Below are positions 23,761 to 36,300 of a DNA stretch of 64,000 nt, piece after piece. Position numbers and translations under genes: made by a program. Source of the DNA: Closterium sp. NIES-65 (taxonomy: Eukaryota > Streptophyta > Zygnematophyceae > Desmidiales > Closteriaceae); the NCBI GenBank assembly GCA_948144175.1, contig CANXME010002192.1, positions 930,001 to 994,000 of the forward strand, given 5' to 3'. Position 1 is the first letter of the stretch, and each line of letters begins with the position of its first letter. Below the pieces are notes generated by a model. It was given only the letters and a program-made list of their open reading frames with translations, was not told the origin of the DNA and did no database searches.

Positions 23761-23889
23761 CCCCCCCCACCCTGCTCTTCCTTGTACTCGGTCCCCCCCC
23801 GGTAGACCCCCTCCCCCCTCAGGGTCCTGCCCCTTCAGGTGTGTCCCAGGTAGACGCAGTCGAGCCTGTCAAGGTTACTGGTGACTCTG

Positions 23890-24520
23890 GTGCTGCTGAG
23901 GGTGCTGAGACTGGGGGTGCTGAGCCTGGGAGTGCTGAGCCTGGGGGTGCTGAGCCTGGGGGTCCTGAGACTGGGGGTGCTGAGCCTGGGGGTGCTGGAG
24001 TGGGGGTGCTGAGCCTGGGGGTGCTGAGCTTGGGGGTGCTGTGCCTGGGGGTGCTGAGCTTGGGGATGCTGTGCCTGGGGGTGCTACACCTGGGGGTGCT
24101 GTGCCTGGGAGTGCTACACGTGGGGGTGCTGAGCCTGGGGGTGCTGAGCTTGGAGGTGCTACGCCTGGAGGTTCTCCGGTTGCTTCGTCTCTGCGGGAGC
24201 CACTCTCTCCACAGGAGCTGCGCGAGTGGTTTGCCCGGCGCTGGAGCCGTGCTGCTGGTGCTGGAGGTTCTTCAGCTACTGAGGGTGCTGCTGTCGCGGG
24301 TCCCGGAGGTGCTCGTACTGGGAGTACTGGAGCTGCTGGGCCTGCGGGTTCGACTGGAGCTGGTGCTGCTGAGGGTGTTGGCGCTGAGACTACCAATGGC
24401 GGTCCTGCTGGAGGTACTCCTGGTGCTGCTGGAGGTTTTGGAGCTACTAGAGGTGCTGCTGGAGCGGGTGCTCTCGCTGGGGGTACTGGTGCTGTCCCTG
24501 CTGTGTCTGGCGTCGCCACG
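23890..24520 (+). repeat. 15-bp repeat array in A3 pol (GGAEP linker)
   Basis: Tandem 15-bp GGGGGTGCTGAGCCT-like units occupy about 23900-24170. LSPQELREWF follows near 24205, then a Gly/Ala/Thr repeat to about 24500. Confidence 0.8.
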
Positions 24521-25199
24521 CGGCCTCGACCGTACTTCGTTCCACTCCTGCAGCAGGTTCTTGGTCTTCCACCTTCTACTGGGCCTCCTCCTTCCTTAGA
24601 GTGTCCACAGCCTGTCCCGTCACAGTTACAGTTGCAGCCTACCTCCCCTTTGCCTGCTCCTTCTCCCTACACTGGTCCTACTGGAGGTCTTGCTAAGCGT
24701 CGTGAGCCTGCGTCTCGCCCTACGTCGCCTGTCCGTCCAGCTCGCGCTAGTGGTTGTGGTTCGCGTCAGTGTCCTCCTCCTGTCCCTTGCACGCACCGGA
24801 TGTCTCTGTGTCCGTCCAGTGCTCCTCTGCGTGCCCCTTTGCCTTCTCCTCCTGAGTCCTCTCTTCCTGCTCTTGCCGACCCGGAGTCGGACTCTCTTCG
24901 TGCTGCCAGTCCTACTGTCACGCGTTTCCTGGCTACTGTCGTCACTGACCCTTCTTTCGAGTCCACTGCTGCGTCTGCCCTAGTTGCTGAGCTCGTCGAC
25001 TTTGCTGCTCGCTGTCGCCTAGACTATGCTGCTAGTCTTGGCGCTGAGTCTGAGTCTGTCTGTCCTCCGTCCGTCGGGGGTGAGTGTGCCCTTAGCACGG
25101 ACGTCCTTGAGGACAGGCAAGAGGAATTCCAGTGTCTGGCTGCTGCTTCACCTCATCTCGTGTCCGTACTGCTTACCCTTGAGGGAGACCCGGATGCAC

Positions 25200-25995
25200 T
25201 TGACATCCCGACTCCGCGCTCCTACGCGGAGGCGATAGAGGGTCCCTACTCCTCTCAGTGGCAGGCAGCTATGGACACAGAGATGGCTTCCTGGAAGTCC
25301 ACAGGCACCTACGTTGACGAAGTTCCCCCGCCTGGGGCGAACATCGTCAGTGGCATGTGGATCTTCAGAGTGAAGCGGCCGCCGGGTTCTCCGCCTGTCT
25401 TCAAGGCGCGTTACGTGGCTCGAGGCTTCAGTCAGCGGCAGGGAGTTGACTACTTTCAGACCTTCTCTCCCACCCCGAAGATGACCACTCTTCGGGTACT
25501 GCTGCACGTTGCTGCTCACCGTGACTACGAGCTGCACTCTCTTGACTTCAGCACAGCTTTCTTGCAGGGCAGCCTGCACGAGGAGATCTGGCTGCGCCGC
25601 CCACCTGGCTTCACTGGGTCGTTCCCTCCTAGTACCCAGTGGAGCCTCCGGCGTCCAGTTTACGGTCTCCGCCAGGCGCCACGTGAGTGGCACGACACAC
25701 TGAGGACTACACTTGCGGCTCTTGGGTTTGCTCCTTCTACTGCCGACCCGTCGCTGTTTCTACGCACCGACACCTCTCTGCCGCCGTTCTACATCCTCGT
25801 GTACGTCGACGACTCGGTCTTTGCCACAGCTGACACTGCTGGACTCGCCTGCGTGGACAGTTGCGGCTTGCGTACATGGCCTCTGAGGCCAACACTGCTG
25901 ATGTTTTCACCAAGGCACTTCCGCCTTGTGATCATCAGCGCTTCTGCACTCAGTTGGGTCTTGTCCCTGTCTTGCCTCACTTGCTCACCTCTTGA
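25200..25995 (+). pseudogene. A3 reverse transcriptase and RNase H remnant
   Basis: Reverse transcriptase motifs GMWIFRVKRPPGS, LDFSTAFLQG and a YVDD box near 25805 are present. Only a small RNase H piece is recognised before the 3' untranslated part. It belongs to a broken element. Confidence 0.8.
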
Positions 25996-26208
25996 CCTTG
26001 CTTGTACTGTTACATATATATATACCTGCTCTTGCTTGTCTAGCCTTTTATATATATATGTACTCCTGCATGTGAACTGGCCTTGTTGCCTTGTACTTGT
26101 GCTCGGAATGTGTGGTGATTTTGTGATCCACCCTGAGCTTTGCTTTGTTTTGCTTTGCTTGACTGGTCTTGTGACCCCCTGTTCTCCCCCACTTTGCCTA
26201 TGGGGGTG

Positions 26209-26340
26209 TGTCAGAACATTATAGCTTATGCTTTTGTGTAAGATGTAGTGGGGTATCCCATAGAGGGTACGACCCAATTAGGGTTAGTACTTGTACCCAC
26301 TTCATTCATAGTTCATTCATTTCTCGTTTCAGTTTTCTCA
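26209..26340 (+). repeat. 3' LTR of A3
   Basis: The repeat is 132 bp, starts TGTCAGAACATTATAGC and follows the tract CTATGGGGGTG. It is followed by the target duplication AGGCG at 26341-26345. Confidence 0.9.
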
Positions 26341-28738
26341 AGGCGTAGCAGAAAGAATGAACAGGACTCTCCAGAACCCCATGCGCAAGCTGCTACGAGG
26401 CATGCGACTACCCAACCACCAGTGGCCCAAAGCAATGGACCACGCTGTCATGCTGCACAACTTGCTCTCGTCATCATCGCTCCCGAACAACGGGTCACCG
26501 CACCTGATGTGGACAGGAAAACAGGGCAGCACAAAAATGTTAAGAGTTTTCGGCTGCATGGTACAGTACCGACCCCCATCTGCATGAGCTGGCCGATTTT
26601 CCCAACGCACACAGTGAGGACTACACCTGGGCATCGAAAGAAACTACAACGCAAGGAAAATTTTCGACGTCCACTCCAAGGAAACAGTAGCAGCACGTGA
26701 TGTCATTTTCTACGAATGACTCACCCTTCCGACGTATCTTGCCAACCTGGAAGAAGATCAGGACCCCACAGGTGGCTTCTGTGGTGACCGAGCCTTCGCC
26801 TCGGCAGCAGACGAAGCTGACTGGGACGAGCAGAACGTGGATGAAGCCTCGGAGGAAGCCGGACCTCTCCCTTACTGCTCCGTCGACGTCCCAATGGATG
26901 ACGAAAATCCTTGCGAAAGCGCCAACGCCGAAGTATTTCACCACTTCGCCGACAACGGTTACGTTACACCTGCAGAAGTCAACACCAACGAAGCAGAACG
27001 CATAGGGCCCAACTTCATACCTGACCCAGAAGCAGGTGACGAAGCAGCTTATCCCGCGGACACAACTCTCCCCCGCTACACACAGAGTGGCCTCCAGATA
27101 CTCGGCCTCGTCACTGCGGTCCACGGCACAGATATTCCTAAGGAGCCTGCCACGGTTCAGCAGGCTCTGGTGGGGGAGCATAGGGAAAAATGGCGTGAAG
27201 CCATGGACAGGGAACTGAAAGCACTGGAGGAACGCAACACCTGGAAAGTCGTTCCCATCGGCGTGGCACGAAACAAGACAGTACTCATCGGGAAATGGGT
27301 CTTCCGTGTGAAGACAAAGGCAGACGGCACCATCGACAAGTTTAAGGCGCGCTGGGTCGTACGCGGCTTCGACCAAGAGCACGGACGCGACTTCACCGAG
27401 ACATTCGCCCCGGTCAGCCGACACACCTCACTACGAATTCTCCTCGCGATCGCCGCCATGAAGAAGAAGAAACTGCGGCAAATCGACGTCGCCAACGCAT
27501 TCCTCTACGCACCTGCTGACGCCGAAATCTTTGTCGAACTTCCACACGGCTCCCACGGAGAGCCTAACCAAGTCTGTCAGCTGCTAAAATCCCTGTACGG
27601 CATCAAACAAGCTCCAAGGCTGTGGCAGCAGTATCTGCACGCAAGACTCATTCGCATTGGATTCCGCCAACTACCTCACGACCAGGGCATGTATCGGCTC
27701 ACAAAGGGCACCGACTACATCCTACTGATCGTCTACGTGGACGATTTGCTCTACATCGGCTCGACCGACAACGTCACCACCTAGTTTGAAGGGGAACTAT
27801 AGAAGGATCTCACGCTCACAGTCTCGTCCACTGTCACGCAGTATCTCGACCTCAACATCCAGGAAGAAGAAGGCGCGATCTACCTCAACGCCGCAAAATA
27901 CGCCGACACCATCGCCAAACGCTTCGCACTCACGCCGACCACCATCTCCACGCCATACCGCTACACGGCAGGAAATAACAAGGAAGGATCCGCTCCACTA
28001 AAGCCCGCCGGCATACGCGACTACCAGAGAAAGCTGGGATGCCTCCTCTTCGCATCTGTCACCTGCCGTCCGGACCTATCGTACTCCGCAAGTCAGCTCG
28101 CGACCTACCTCAAGATACCTGAAGCAGAACACATGGCGGAACTCGACCGCGCTCTCCACTACCTCGTCAGCACATCAACCGTCAGTCTAACCTACCACAA
28201 GAACGGGACTACGACACCTAAAATTATCGGCTACGTCGATGCCGATCACGCCGGCGACTCCGACAACAGACGCTCACGCACCGGCTACATCTATCGCCTC
28301 GAGCCTATTGGACCTATCTCCTGGCAATCGAGCAAGCAGGAGTTAATTGCTCTCTCCTCAGCTGAAGCTGAATATATCGCACTCTGCTCAGCCACCAAGG
28401 AAGGACTGTACCTTCGCGAACTTCTGGAGGAGGCGAAGCTGGCTAAGTTACCCAGCTTCTCCCTGTTCTGCGACAACCAGTCGGCAATTCGCATAGCCAA
28501 CAAAAACGGATTCGCGAACAGAACGAAGCATATCGCCCTGCTATATTTCTTCGTAAAGGACGAGATCGAGAAGGGGAGACTTGAGCTGACTTACTGTCCC
28601 ACGTCCGAGATGGCAGCTGGTTACTTGACCAAGAAGCTCGGGAAGCAGAAGTTCGAGTACTGCATGCTGCTGACTGGACAAAGCCACGTCACCAGCAGCG
28701 ACACTCTAGAAGCGAAGGGGAGTGTTGGAAACAATTGA
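26341..28738 (+). pseudogene. B1 integrase end, reverse transcriptase and RNase H
   Basis: B1 resumes with QGVAERMNRTLQNPM (end of the integrase core) and LPNNGSPHLMWTGK. After a spacer come reverse transcriptase motifs WKVVPIGVARNKT, FKARWVVRGF, IDVANAFLYAP and YVDDLLYIG near 27740. RNase H motifs are DADHAGDSDNRRSRTGY near 28240, SSAEAEYIAL near 28355 and CDNQSAIRIANK near 28470. It belongs to a broken element. Confidence 0.85.
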
Positions 28739-29165
28739 TTTAGCGCCTCTGTCGTGTCGAAACACCAAGTCAGAAGCGAAGCGAAACATATCGAAGCATT
28801 GGCGAGTCAACCCTCGGAGGTTGAACAAGTGCTGGAGGTTACGCGAAAGTCAAAGGTCAGCGACCTTTGACCTGACAATTACAGCGTGACAGCAAGGACA
28901 AACAACTGACTCGCTATTGAGCAGTTGCCCGAGTCGTCACTGTATCGAACCGCAACAGCAACAGTAAAACGGTTATTAACTGTATCTCTTCGTATTCCTT
29001 GTACTCTTATAAAAGCTTGTATCTCTTTGTTTTAATCAATCGACTTTGCCCTCACATACCAGCGCAAGGTGGTTCACAAACTTCTCATTAAACGCTTCCG
29101 CTATTACATTGTCCTACTCAGAATTTAGTCCTGCAAAGATCCGAAGGGCTTTTCTCAGCCCAACA
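28723..29165 (+). repeat. 3' LTR of B1
   Basis: The repeat is 443 bp, starts TGTTGGAAACAATTG and ends CAGCCCAACA. The purine tract GAAGCGAAGGGGAG lies just before it. A hairpin with arms CAAAGGTC and GACCTTTG lies at about 28851-28870. It is clearly diverged from the B2 LTRs. Confidence 0.85.
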
Positions 29166-30398
29166 GCTTACTCATATCCCCCATGTTCCACGGGAATATT
29201 TTTTCTTGCCCGGGCGATTCGGTTCATACTGTAGATGCGGGATCTGCACGACACGCCTGGTTCCCGATCATTCTCGAATCCCAAGGGAACAGATTTGCAA
29301 AAAACATCGGCGGTGGCGGTGTGCTGCCTAATCAGCGACAAGATTGGTTGCCTGGTTGGTTGGGCAACCGTAACTCCCCACCCCAGGCTTCTGACAAAGC
29401 GACAATAGTATAATTGGAGTAACCGTGTTTGGCTTCAACTCGCGGGAATGCTGAACGAGATGAGCGAAAGCACTGTATGTGGCTTCGCAAACATTGGAGG
29501 AAATGCATTATGGCAGGTTCCTTGTTGGACCAATTGCCGACAAATGGCTTCATTTTCTGACCTTGCGCCGCCAAACTGTGGTATGGGCGCCGCCCACCTC
29601 CCACTCACTGGCGAGAACTAACGAACAAGAGCTCCGTACGAACAAATATTTTTCATCGCTGACGTTGATTTTTCGCGACGTCAACTGTTTTCCCAATCCC
29701 TACCACAATCAGGGCAAGGGAGGCCATGGTCATGCCTTCTTGCGAAACCTTACAGGCGGATTGCGCAGTTTGGAGTTTCCTCATGTTTCAGCAACCCACT
29801 CGCGCGAGTTTGTTCCGTTCCGTTCAAATTACGTCAGCGCATTCCTTCACACCACACACACCAGCACCAGCACAGTCCTTCTGCCCTAAACCCTGAATAC
29901 ATGAGGCTTGTATGCCTCAAGTCAAGACTCCTCCAGGCAATTGTGGCTGCTGAGTTGGGAGAGATTTCTTTCCCTAACTCGAGAGACACTCCCCCGTCCT
30001 CGCCTCCGTGCCACTCTCACAAGACCGCATCGCTTCTGAACGAAGTTACTCCCTAGAGCTAACAGTAACTTGCTATATACTCCAGTAGTGCGTACGCCTT
30101 AGAGATCCGTCTTGAATAATCTCCAAACATACTAAATCTAAAAAGGTTATGTAGATAGTTTTGCTACCGTCGTGACTTTGTGCCTCTACTAGAGTTCCTA
30201 CCTGCGTAAATCGTGCGCAATCTTATCCCCGCGGGTGCCGCTGGCTTTGGCGCTGGCGAGGCGCTCGGCGATCGGCCAAAGCGAGGAAATAAGAGGCGAA
30301 TCGCGAGCTCTCAGCCTCACCACAAGGCTGAGACAGACATTGCCGCGAATCACGGGGAAATTCGATCAGATCGGATTTAAACTAGGAACTTAGGATCG
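29166..30398 (+). other. Upstream region of the PELP1-like gene, no gene recognised
   Basis: This 1.2-kb stretch separates B1 from the host gene. The one fair-sized open frame (29479-29889) shows no domain I recognise and has no visible support, so it is not called. A TATATA stretch lies near 30073 about 320 bp before the start codon, and the last 150 bp are GC-rich. Promoter elements cannot be assigned with confidence. Confidence 0.5.
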
Positions 30399-33300
30399 AT
30401 GCAGTCGTTGCGACCGCAGCAGCCGCACTCGGCGGCGGGAATGGCGGCCAAACCTCTCCTGATGGGCAACGACGTGCTCACCGGCGCGCAGGTGCGTTCA
30501 ACGGTCAGGCGCGTTCGAGCGCCAGGCCCGGAAACCCTAACTGCTGCTTCTTCGCGCGGAAATGGCCTGGCGGCGCGAAAAAGGGATCGTCTTCTCGCTC
30601 AAACCCTAACCCCAGCAGCCTCTATTTGTCGCGCATTTGGTAGCTTCCAGCAAATTCGGTCATTTTAGCTTTCCCCCAACCCTCCTTTCCTGACCTCTCG
30701 CCGTTTTCCATGCACCATCCCTCCCCCCCACTCCACCCGTCCCCCACTCCCTCTTTTGAGGCGCCGCAAAATTCAAGTATGTTGTCCGTGCCCATTTTTG
30801 AGACGCCTCAAAACCTATGCCCATGCACCGTTCCCCCACTCCCCACTGCCCCCGCTCCCACCTTCCCCCCGCAGGATTCCCAAACAGCGCCTGCGGCCGC
30901 CCTGCCCCATTCCATCCCATTCTCCTACCCCCCCACTTCCCCTCCTTTCCCCCAGAGGACCTCCGCCTGCGCCTGCGCGTGCGCCGGCTACAATCCCCCC
31001 TGGCTTCCCCCCTGCCCGCGTCGCCCAAGGACCCCATCCACATGGGCTGAGTGCGCGCCGCTCTGCCCTTTTCTCCTTCACTCCCCCATTCCCCATCCCA
31101 AATCCCGCATGTCCCCACTCCCCCCCTTTCCCCCACAGGACCCCCGTCTGCGCCTGCGCCTGCTGCAGTCCCTGCTCGCCTCCTGCCTGCCTGCCCGCCT
31201 CGCTCAAGGACCCAATCGATATGGGCAGGGTGCGGGCGGCCGTGAGGATGCTGCATCCGCCCTGTCGCATTCGATTTCATCCCACACTCCTCCACTTCCC
31301 ATTCACACCGCACAGGACCCCCGTCTGCGCATGCGCCTCCTCCAGTCCCTCCTGGCGTCCTTCCTGCCAGCCTCGCCCAAAGACCCGATCGACATGGGCA
31401 GGGTGCGAGCAGCAGACACACGTTGGGGTGCTGCAGGAGCAACACGTGCTGGCCGTGGAACCGGACTGGGCCGCCGTGGGGGGTGCTGCTCTGCGTCCAC
31501 CCTGCCCCATTCTCCTTCCTCCCCCCTCCCTCCCCTTCCTCTCCCCCAATTCTCCATTTGCACCGCACAGGACCCCCGCCTGCGCCTGCGCCTGCTGCAG
31601 TCCCTCCTGACCTCCTTCCTGCCCGCGTCACCAAAGGACCCGATCGACATGGGCAGGGTGCGCGCGGCCGTGGCAGTGCTGCGAGATCAACACGTGCTGG
31701 CCGTTGAACCGGACTGGGCGGCCGTTGGGAGTAATAATGACCCCAGGAGGCGGGCTGTAGACGCGTGGTGCAGCAGGGTGTTCGCGTTATTGGCATCTCC
31801 GCTGGTGGGTTCTTTCGTTGTGGTTGGTGGTGAGTGCTTGCATGAGGATTGGTTCCATTAGCAGGTGAGTGAGCACGGCACACAGCTTTCTCTGCGCTTT
31901 GAAGGAAAGCAAGCCAGTTAATCGCACGGCATCTTCGCTGGCGGCATGAAGGGCCGGTGAATTTGAAATTCAGGAAGTGGAGGAAGTGGTCGTGCGAATC
32001 TGAGGGTGTGACTGCCAATTTAATTCAATTTCTGTTAAGAATACTAGATCAAACGTATAAGCTTCCTCGAAAGGTGTTACGTCCTTGCCTCAAATTACCG
32101 CTCCTTCCTTAGCTCCTTGCTTTTCCTTATCTCTCCTTAGATCGAGTTTGAACTCAACCAGCTTTACCCTTCCCCCTCTCGTCTCTCCGGACTCTTCTCC
32201 TCCTCTCGCAGCCGGCGAATAGGTGGGCGGCATGTGTGCTGGCAGGTGCCACGTGTGCAGAGAGCACAGCTCAGCGCGTGATTGACACGTACGCCAAGTG
32301 GTGGGGGCGGCTAGCCGCCCTGCTGAAGGCGAATAAGACAAAAGGAGGCGGTGTGGGAGGCGAGAAGAGCACAAGACAGCAGCAAGAAGGGAAGGAGGAG
32401 GATGGGGAAGAGGAGGGGGAGGAGGGAGAGGAGGGGAAGGAGGGGAGAGGGAATGGGAGGGGAAAGGAGAAGGAGAAGGGGGGTGGGAAGGGCAAGGAGG
32501 CAATAGTACCAGATACCATGTTTGTGCGTGTTGCTGCTGCTGCTGCCCTTGCTGACCTTTTCTCGAGGTATGGTGTGGACCGTTAAGCTAGGTTGCCCGT
32601 GCACACACGCCCTCACGTGCGCAAAAATCCCCTCCCTCCCCCCCACCCCTTCTCCCCCCCTCCATCACATCCCCCACCCCCGCCCTTCCCCCTTCCCCCC
32701 ACGCACTCACATTTGCGCATGCATGTGCGTACACTCTCACGCACCCCACTTCAACCCATCCCATGACATCTATATAAACATAAACATGTGCAAACACACA
32801 CACATACTCACCATGCTAATGCGTGTGCTGCCTTTCCTCTCCCCTCGTGCCAGGCTGGCAACTTTGTCTCATGTGCAGAGCGTGCGCAAGGAGGCTGGCA
32901 CTCTGGCCGGCAAGCTTTGGCCGTTTCTTGCGGAGATGATGGGCAGCACCGAGAGCACACAAGCATGGGTGCGTGGCACACAGGGAATCAAAATAATATC
33001 TCTGCTTATTAAAAAATCACTCAGGATCACTCGATTCTCATTTACATGCATTCAGCCTCTACTCTCTGCCACTGGCAGAATCTGTTTGTTACTCTCTGCC
33101 ACTGGCAGAATCTGTTTGTTACTCTCTGCCAGTGGTTGGTGATGAATCTGATGGTTTTACTCTCACCTCTTTCCAGGCACACTTTTATTCCAAAGTGCTC
33201 TCAGTGCATTTCACCCTAAATTCGTTTTTGTTGCGTCTAGTCTATTGCATTGATCTCAGGAACGCTGTTTGTTTGCTTACATGTCTATGGCATGAGACTA

Positions 33301-36300
33301 CCAATATGTTTCAAGGCCTCTCCTTGCTTCGCCCACCCATTTTCTGCCATTCTCGTTCGCCTATCCATTCTCTGCCACGCCTCTCCGTCCCCTCCCTCCC
33401 TCCTTCCCTCCCTCCCTCCCTCCCTCCCTCCCTCCCTCCTTCCCTCCCTCCCTCCCTCCCTCCCTCCCTCCCTCCCTCCCTCGCACCCTCTCTGCGCGCC
33501 TCCTGTGCCCTCCCTCTCTGCCCTTCCTTCCCCCTCCTGCCAGAGCGTGTGCCTTTCGCTGCTCTCTCTGCTGCTTCGCTCCTTCCCCTCCAGCTTCAAG
33601 CACCATGTGCCAGCGGTATGTAGTCAGCTGGTAGTGCTTTAGGTTGTTAAAATCTTTGTCGCTACAGCCGCAGTATGTTCCCACAAGTTGTTGTTTTTTC
33701 TTCTTCTTCATCATTGATTCAATATCTAAATCCTATTATTGCACCGCTAGTACTTATATTTCTGTTCTCTCCTCTCCCACACACTATCCTCAGATGGAGG
33801 CTCTCCTGGTATCGAAGCTGTGCTCTCCCAATGCGCCCGCATCAATAGTCCATGTGAGTGTGGGCGGTTGTTGCGGGGATACACGATGACCTGTAGAGTC
33901 GACTCGTAGTTCTCAATCCCAATCCTCTGATTTTCCATGTGGGTATGGGTGATGCGCATGCGCGCGTGCGTGTGCATGTGTGTGTGTGTGTGTCGCCTAG
34001 TGCATGCCCCTTCATCCATCGTTCACATGTTGCGGGGACCCAAAATGACTTGCAGTAGTAGACTGTAAGGTCGGCTCATCATTACCCAACTTGTGGTATC
34101 GGACATCCAACTCATTTCAAGCAACATTCCCCCTTCCCCCACCCACTCCCCCACCACACCAGTCCTGCTGCAGCCTGCTCGTGCTGCTCCCCCGTGCCTG
34201 CCTCCGGTGACCCCTCCCTCTCGTCGGCCTTCATGCGCTGCCTGCTGCTGCTGCTGCTTTCTGAGATGCGACTCATATCAACCATCATTCCCGTATCCCT
34301 CGTCCCTGGCCCCCACCACCAATCCCCACCAGTCCTGCTGCAGCCTGCTCGTGCTGCTTCCCCGTGCCTCCGGGGACCCCGCCCTCTGGTCGGCCTTCAT
34401 GCGCCGCCTGCCGCTGCTGTCCCCTGAGATCCAACGCATGTCTACCGTTTCTTTTCTAACCCACCCTTTCCACTCGCCAGTCCTGCTGCAGCCTGCTCGT
34501 GCTGCTTCCCCGTGCCTCCGGGGACCCCGCCCTCTGGTCGGCCTTCATGCGCCGCCTGCTGCTCTCCACGCACGCCGACCTCGATACTCTGCTCTCGGGC
34601 TTCGAGGATGGTAAGCAGCGTGCTGCTGCCCGGTGGGTGAAAGAGTGAGCACCAGTGTTACCATGCATGGCCCACCAGTGTTACCATGCATGGCCCACCA
34701 GTGTTACCATGCATGGCCCACCAGTGTTACCATGCATGGCCCACCAGTGTTACCATGCATGGCCCACCAGTGTTACCATGCATGGCCCACCAGTGTTACC
34801 ATGCATGGCCCACCAGTGTTACCATGCATGGCCCACCAGTGTTACCATGCATGGCCCACCAGTGTTACCATGCATGGCCCACCAGTGTTACCATGCATGG
34901 CCCACCAGTGTTACCATGCATGGCCCACCAGTGACCCTTCGCTCTGGTCCACTTTATGCGCCGCCTGCTGCTCTCCACGCACGCGGACCTTGACACTCTG
35001 CTCTCAGGATTTGAGGATGGTAAGGGGCGTGGATTTGAGGATGGTAAGGGGCGTGGATTTGAGGATGGTAAGGGGCGTGGATTTGAGTGCTGCCACTTGT
35101 GCTGCAAGTGGTGCTTTCAGTTGCTGAGTGAAGCTTGAGCCCTTGCTCTGGTCTCTCTGGTCTCTCTGGTCTCTCTGGTCTCTCTGTTCTCTCTGTTCTC
35201 TCTGGTCTCTCTGGTCTCTCTGGTCTCTCTGGTCTCTCTGGTCTCTACGAGCTGACGAAGGTGTGAGCTGGCATAGGTGTGAGCTGGCATAGGTGTGAGC
35301 TGGCGAAGGTGTGCGAGCTGGTGCATGTGGGTGGGTGCTGCTGCCATGTGTGCTGGTGTTGGTATCTCTCTCCCGCATTCGGTTTGAGTTTCTCCCATGC
35401 CTTCCAAGAACGAGTTACCTGTTGGATCCAGGTCGAAACTGCTTTGCTATGCTGCCATGTGTGCTTTGCTATGCTGCCATGTGTGCTTTGCTATGCTGCC
35501 ATGTGTGCTTTGCTATGCTGCCATGTGTGCTTTGCTATGCTGCCATGTGTGCTTTGCTATGCTGCCATGTGTGCTGGTGTTGGTATCTCTGCTGAGTAAG
35601 GCGTGAGATATATTGGAGTGACTTTTGAGAATTCTCTCCAATATAGGTAAGGCGTGAGATATATTGGAGTGACTTTTGAGAATTCTCTCCAATATAGGTA
35701 AGGCGTGAGGCCCTCCCTCCCTCCCTCCCTCCCTCCCTCCCAACGCTCCTTCGCTCCAGGAATGCAGTGGCCCTGCTGCCGGTGCCAGTGGTTCTTGAGA
35801 AATTTCAACACAATCGTCTCCTCATCACCCCCCCCCGCCTTTCGTCCCTGAATCCACACTGCAGAGCCTGTGCGATCCAAGGCCCTGGCAACTCTCCTGC
35901 ACTCCAAGAGCGCAGCTTTGCCGGTGCCTCTGGTCCCCGAGCATGCACACTGGATCGCTGCTAACTGCTCCAAGGAGGACGAGCAGCAGCAGGAATCAAG
36001 CGGGCAGGGGCAGCAGGGGCGGAGCAAGCAAGGAGGGCAGACGTCAATGTCAAACGCAAATGGCAGCGGGAGCGGCAGCGGCAGCGGCAGCAGCAGCAGC
36101 GGTGGAGATCCCGAGGCGGTGTTCCGGCGGGTGGTGCCACGGCTGCACGCGCTGCTGCTCACGTGCCAGCTGGCGATCTCTCAGGGGTTCTCTGCTCCGG
36201 TGGGTTGGTTAATTCTGAAGGTTCTCGAAAGGGGTTGTAAGTGGTTGGGGGAGTGCAGATGTGGTGGTATGGGTGCCTTGTGCCCATGCACCCTGTGTTC

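Larger units (their letters stand above)
12458..26340 (+). mobile_element. A3: Ty1/copia element, family A, split by A4
   Basis: A3 occupies 12458-14813 and 21995-26340. It is flanked by a perfect 5-bp duplication, AGGCG, at 12453-12457 and 26341-26345, and is inserted in the integrase of B1. The 132-bp LTRs differ at 2 positions by eye, so the insertion is recent. Parts are LTR, primer site, repeat leader, gag, zinc knuckle (cut by A4), protease, integrase, linker, reverse transcriptase, a piece of RNase H, and LTR. It carries several breaks and is dead. Confidence 0.9.
9526..29165 (+). mobile_element. B1: Ty1/copia element, family B, split by A3 and A4
   Basis: B1 occupies 9526-12457 and 26341-29165. 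Between these lies A3 with A4 inside it. Parts are a short remnant of the 5' LTR, a primer site, gag, a CCHC region, protease, integrase, reverse transcriptase, RNase H and a full 3' LTR. The integrase is interrupted exactly at the A3 target duplication AGGCG. The coding part is close in sequence and order to B2 on the other side of the window. It is broken, with several breaks besides the nested insertion. Confidence 0.85.

Noticed and set aside
29479-29889. 136-residue frame upstream of PELP1
   Set aside because: No domain, no codon-use signal that I can judge and no neighbour support. It is left as part of the upstream region.
30660-32018. 452-residue open frame on the minus strand
   Set aside because: It lies antisense to exon 2 of the PELP1-like gene and its duplicated copies. 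The product is low-complexity Gly/Arg/Ala with no domain, as expected from GC-rich repeats.
34651-34926. CRISPR-like array
   Set aside because: The 23-bp units are head to tail with no spacers, in a eukaryotic intron.
34633-35127. Repeat protein with a CYHAWPTSVTMHGPP period
   Set aside because: A 23-bp minisatellite keeps all three frames open. It lies in an intron and has no other coding signal.
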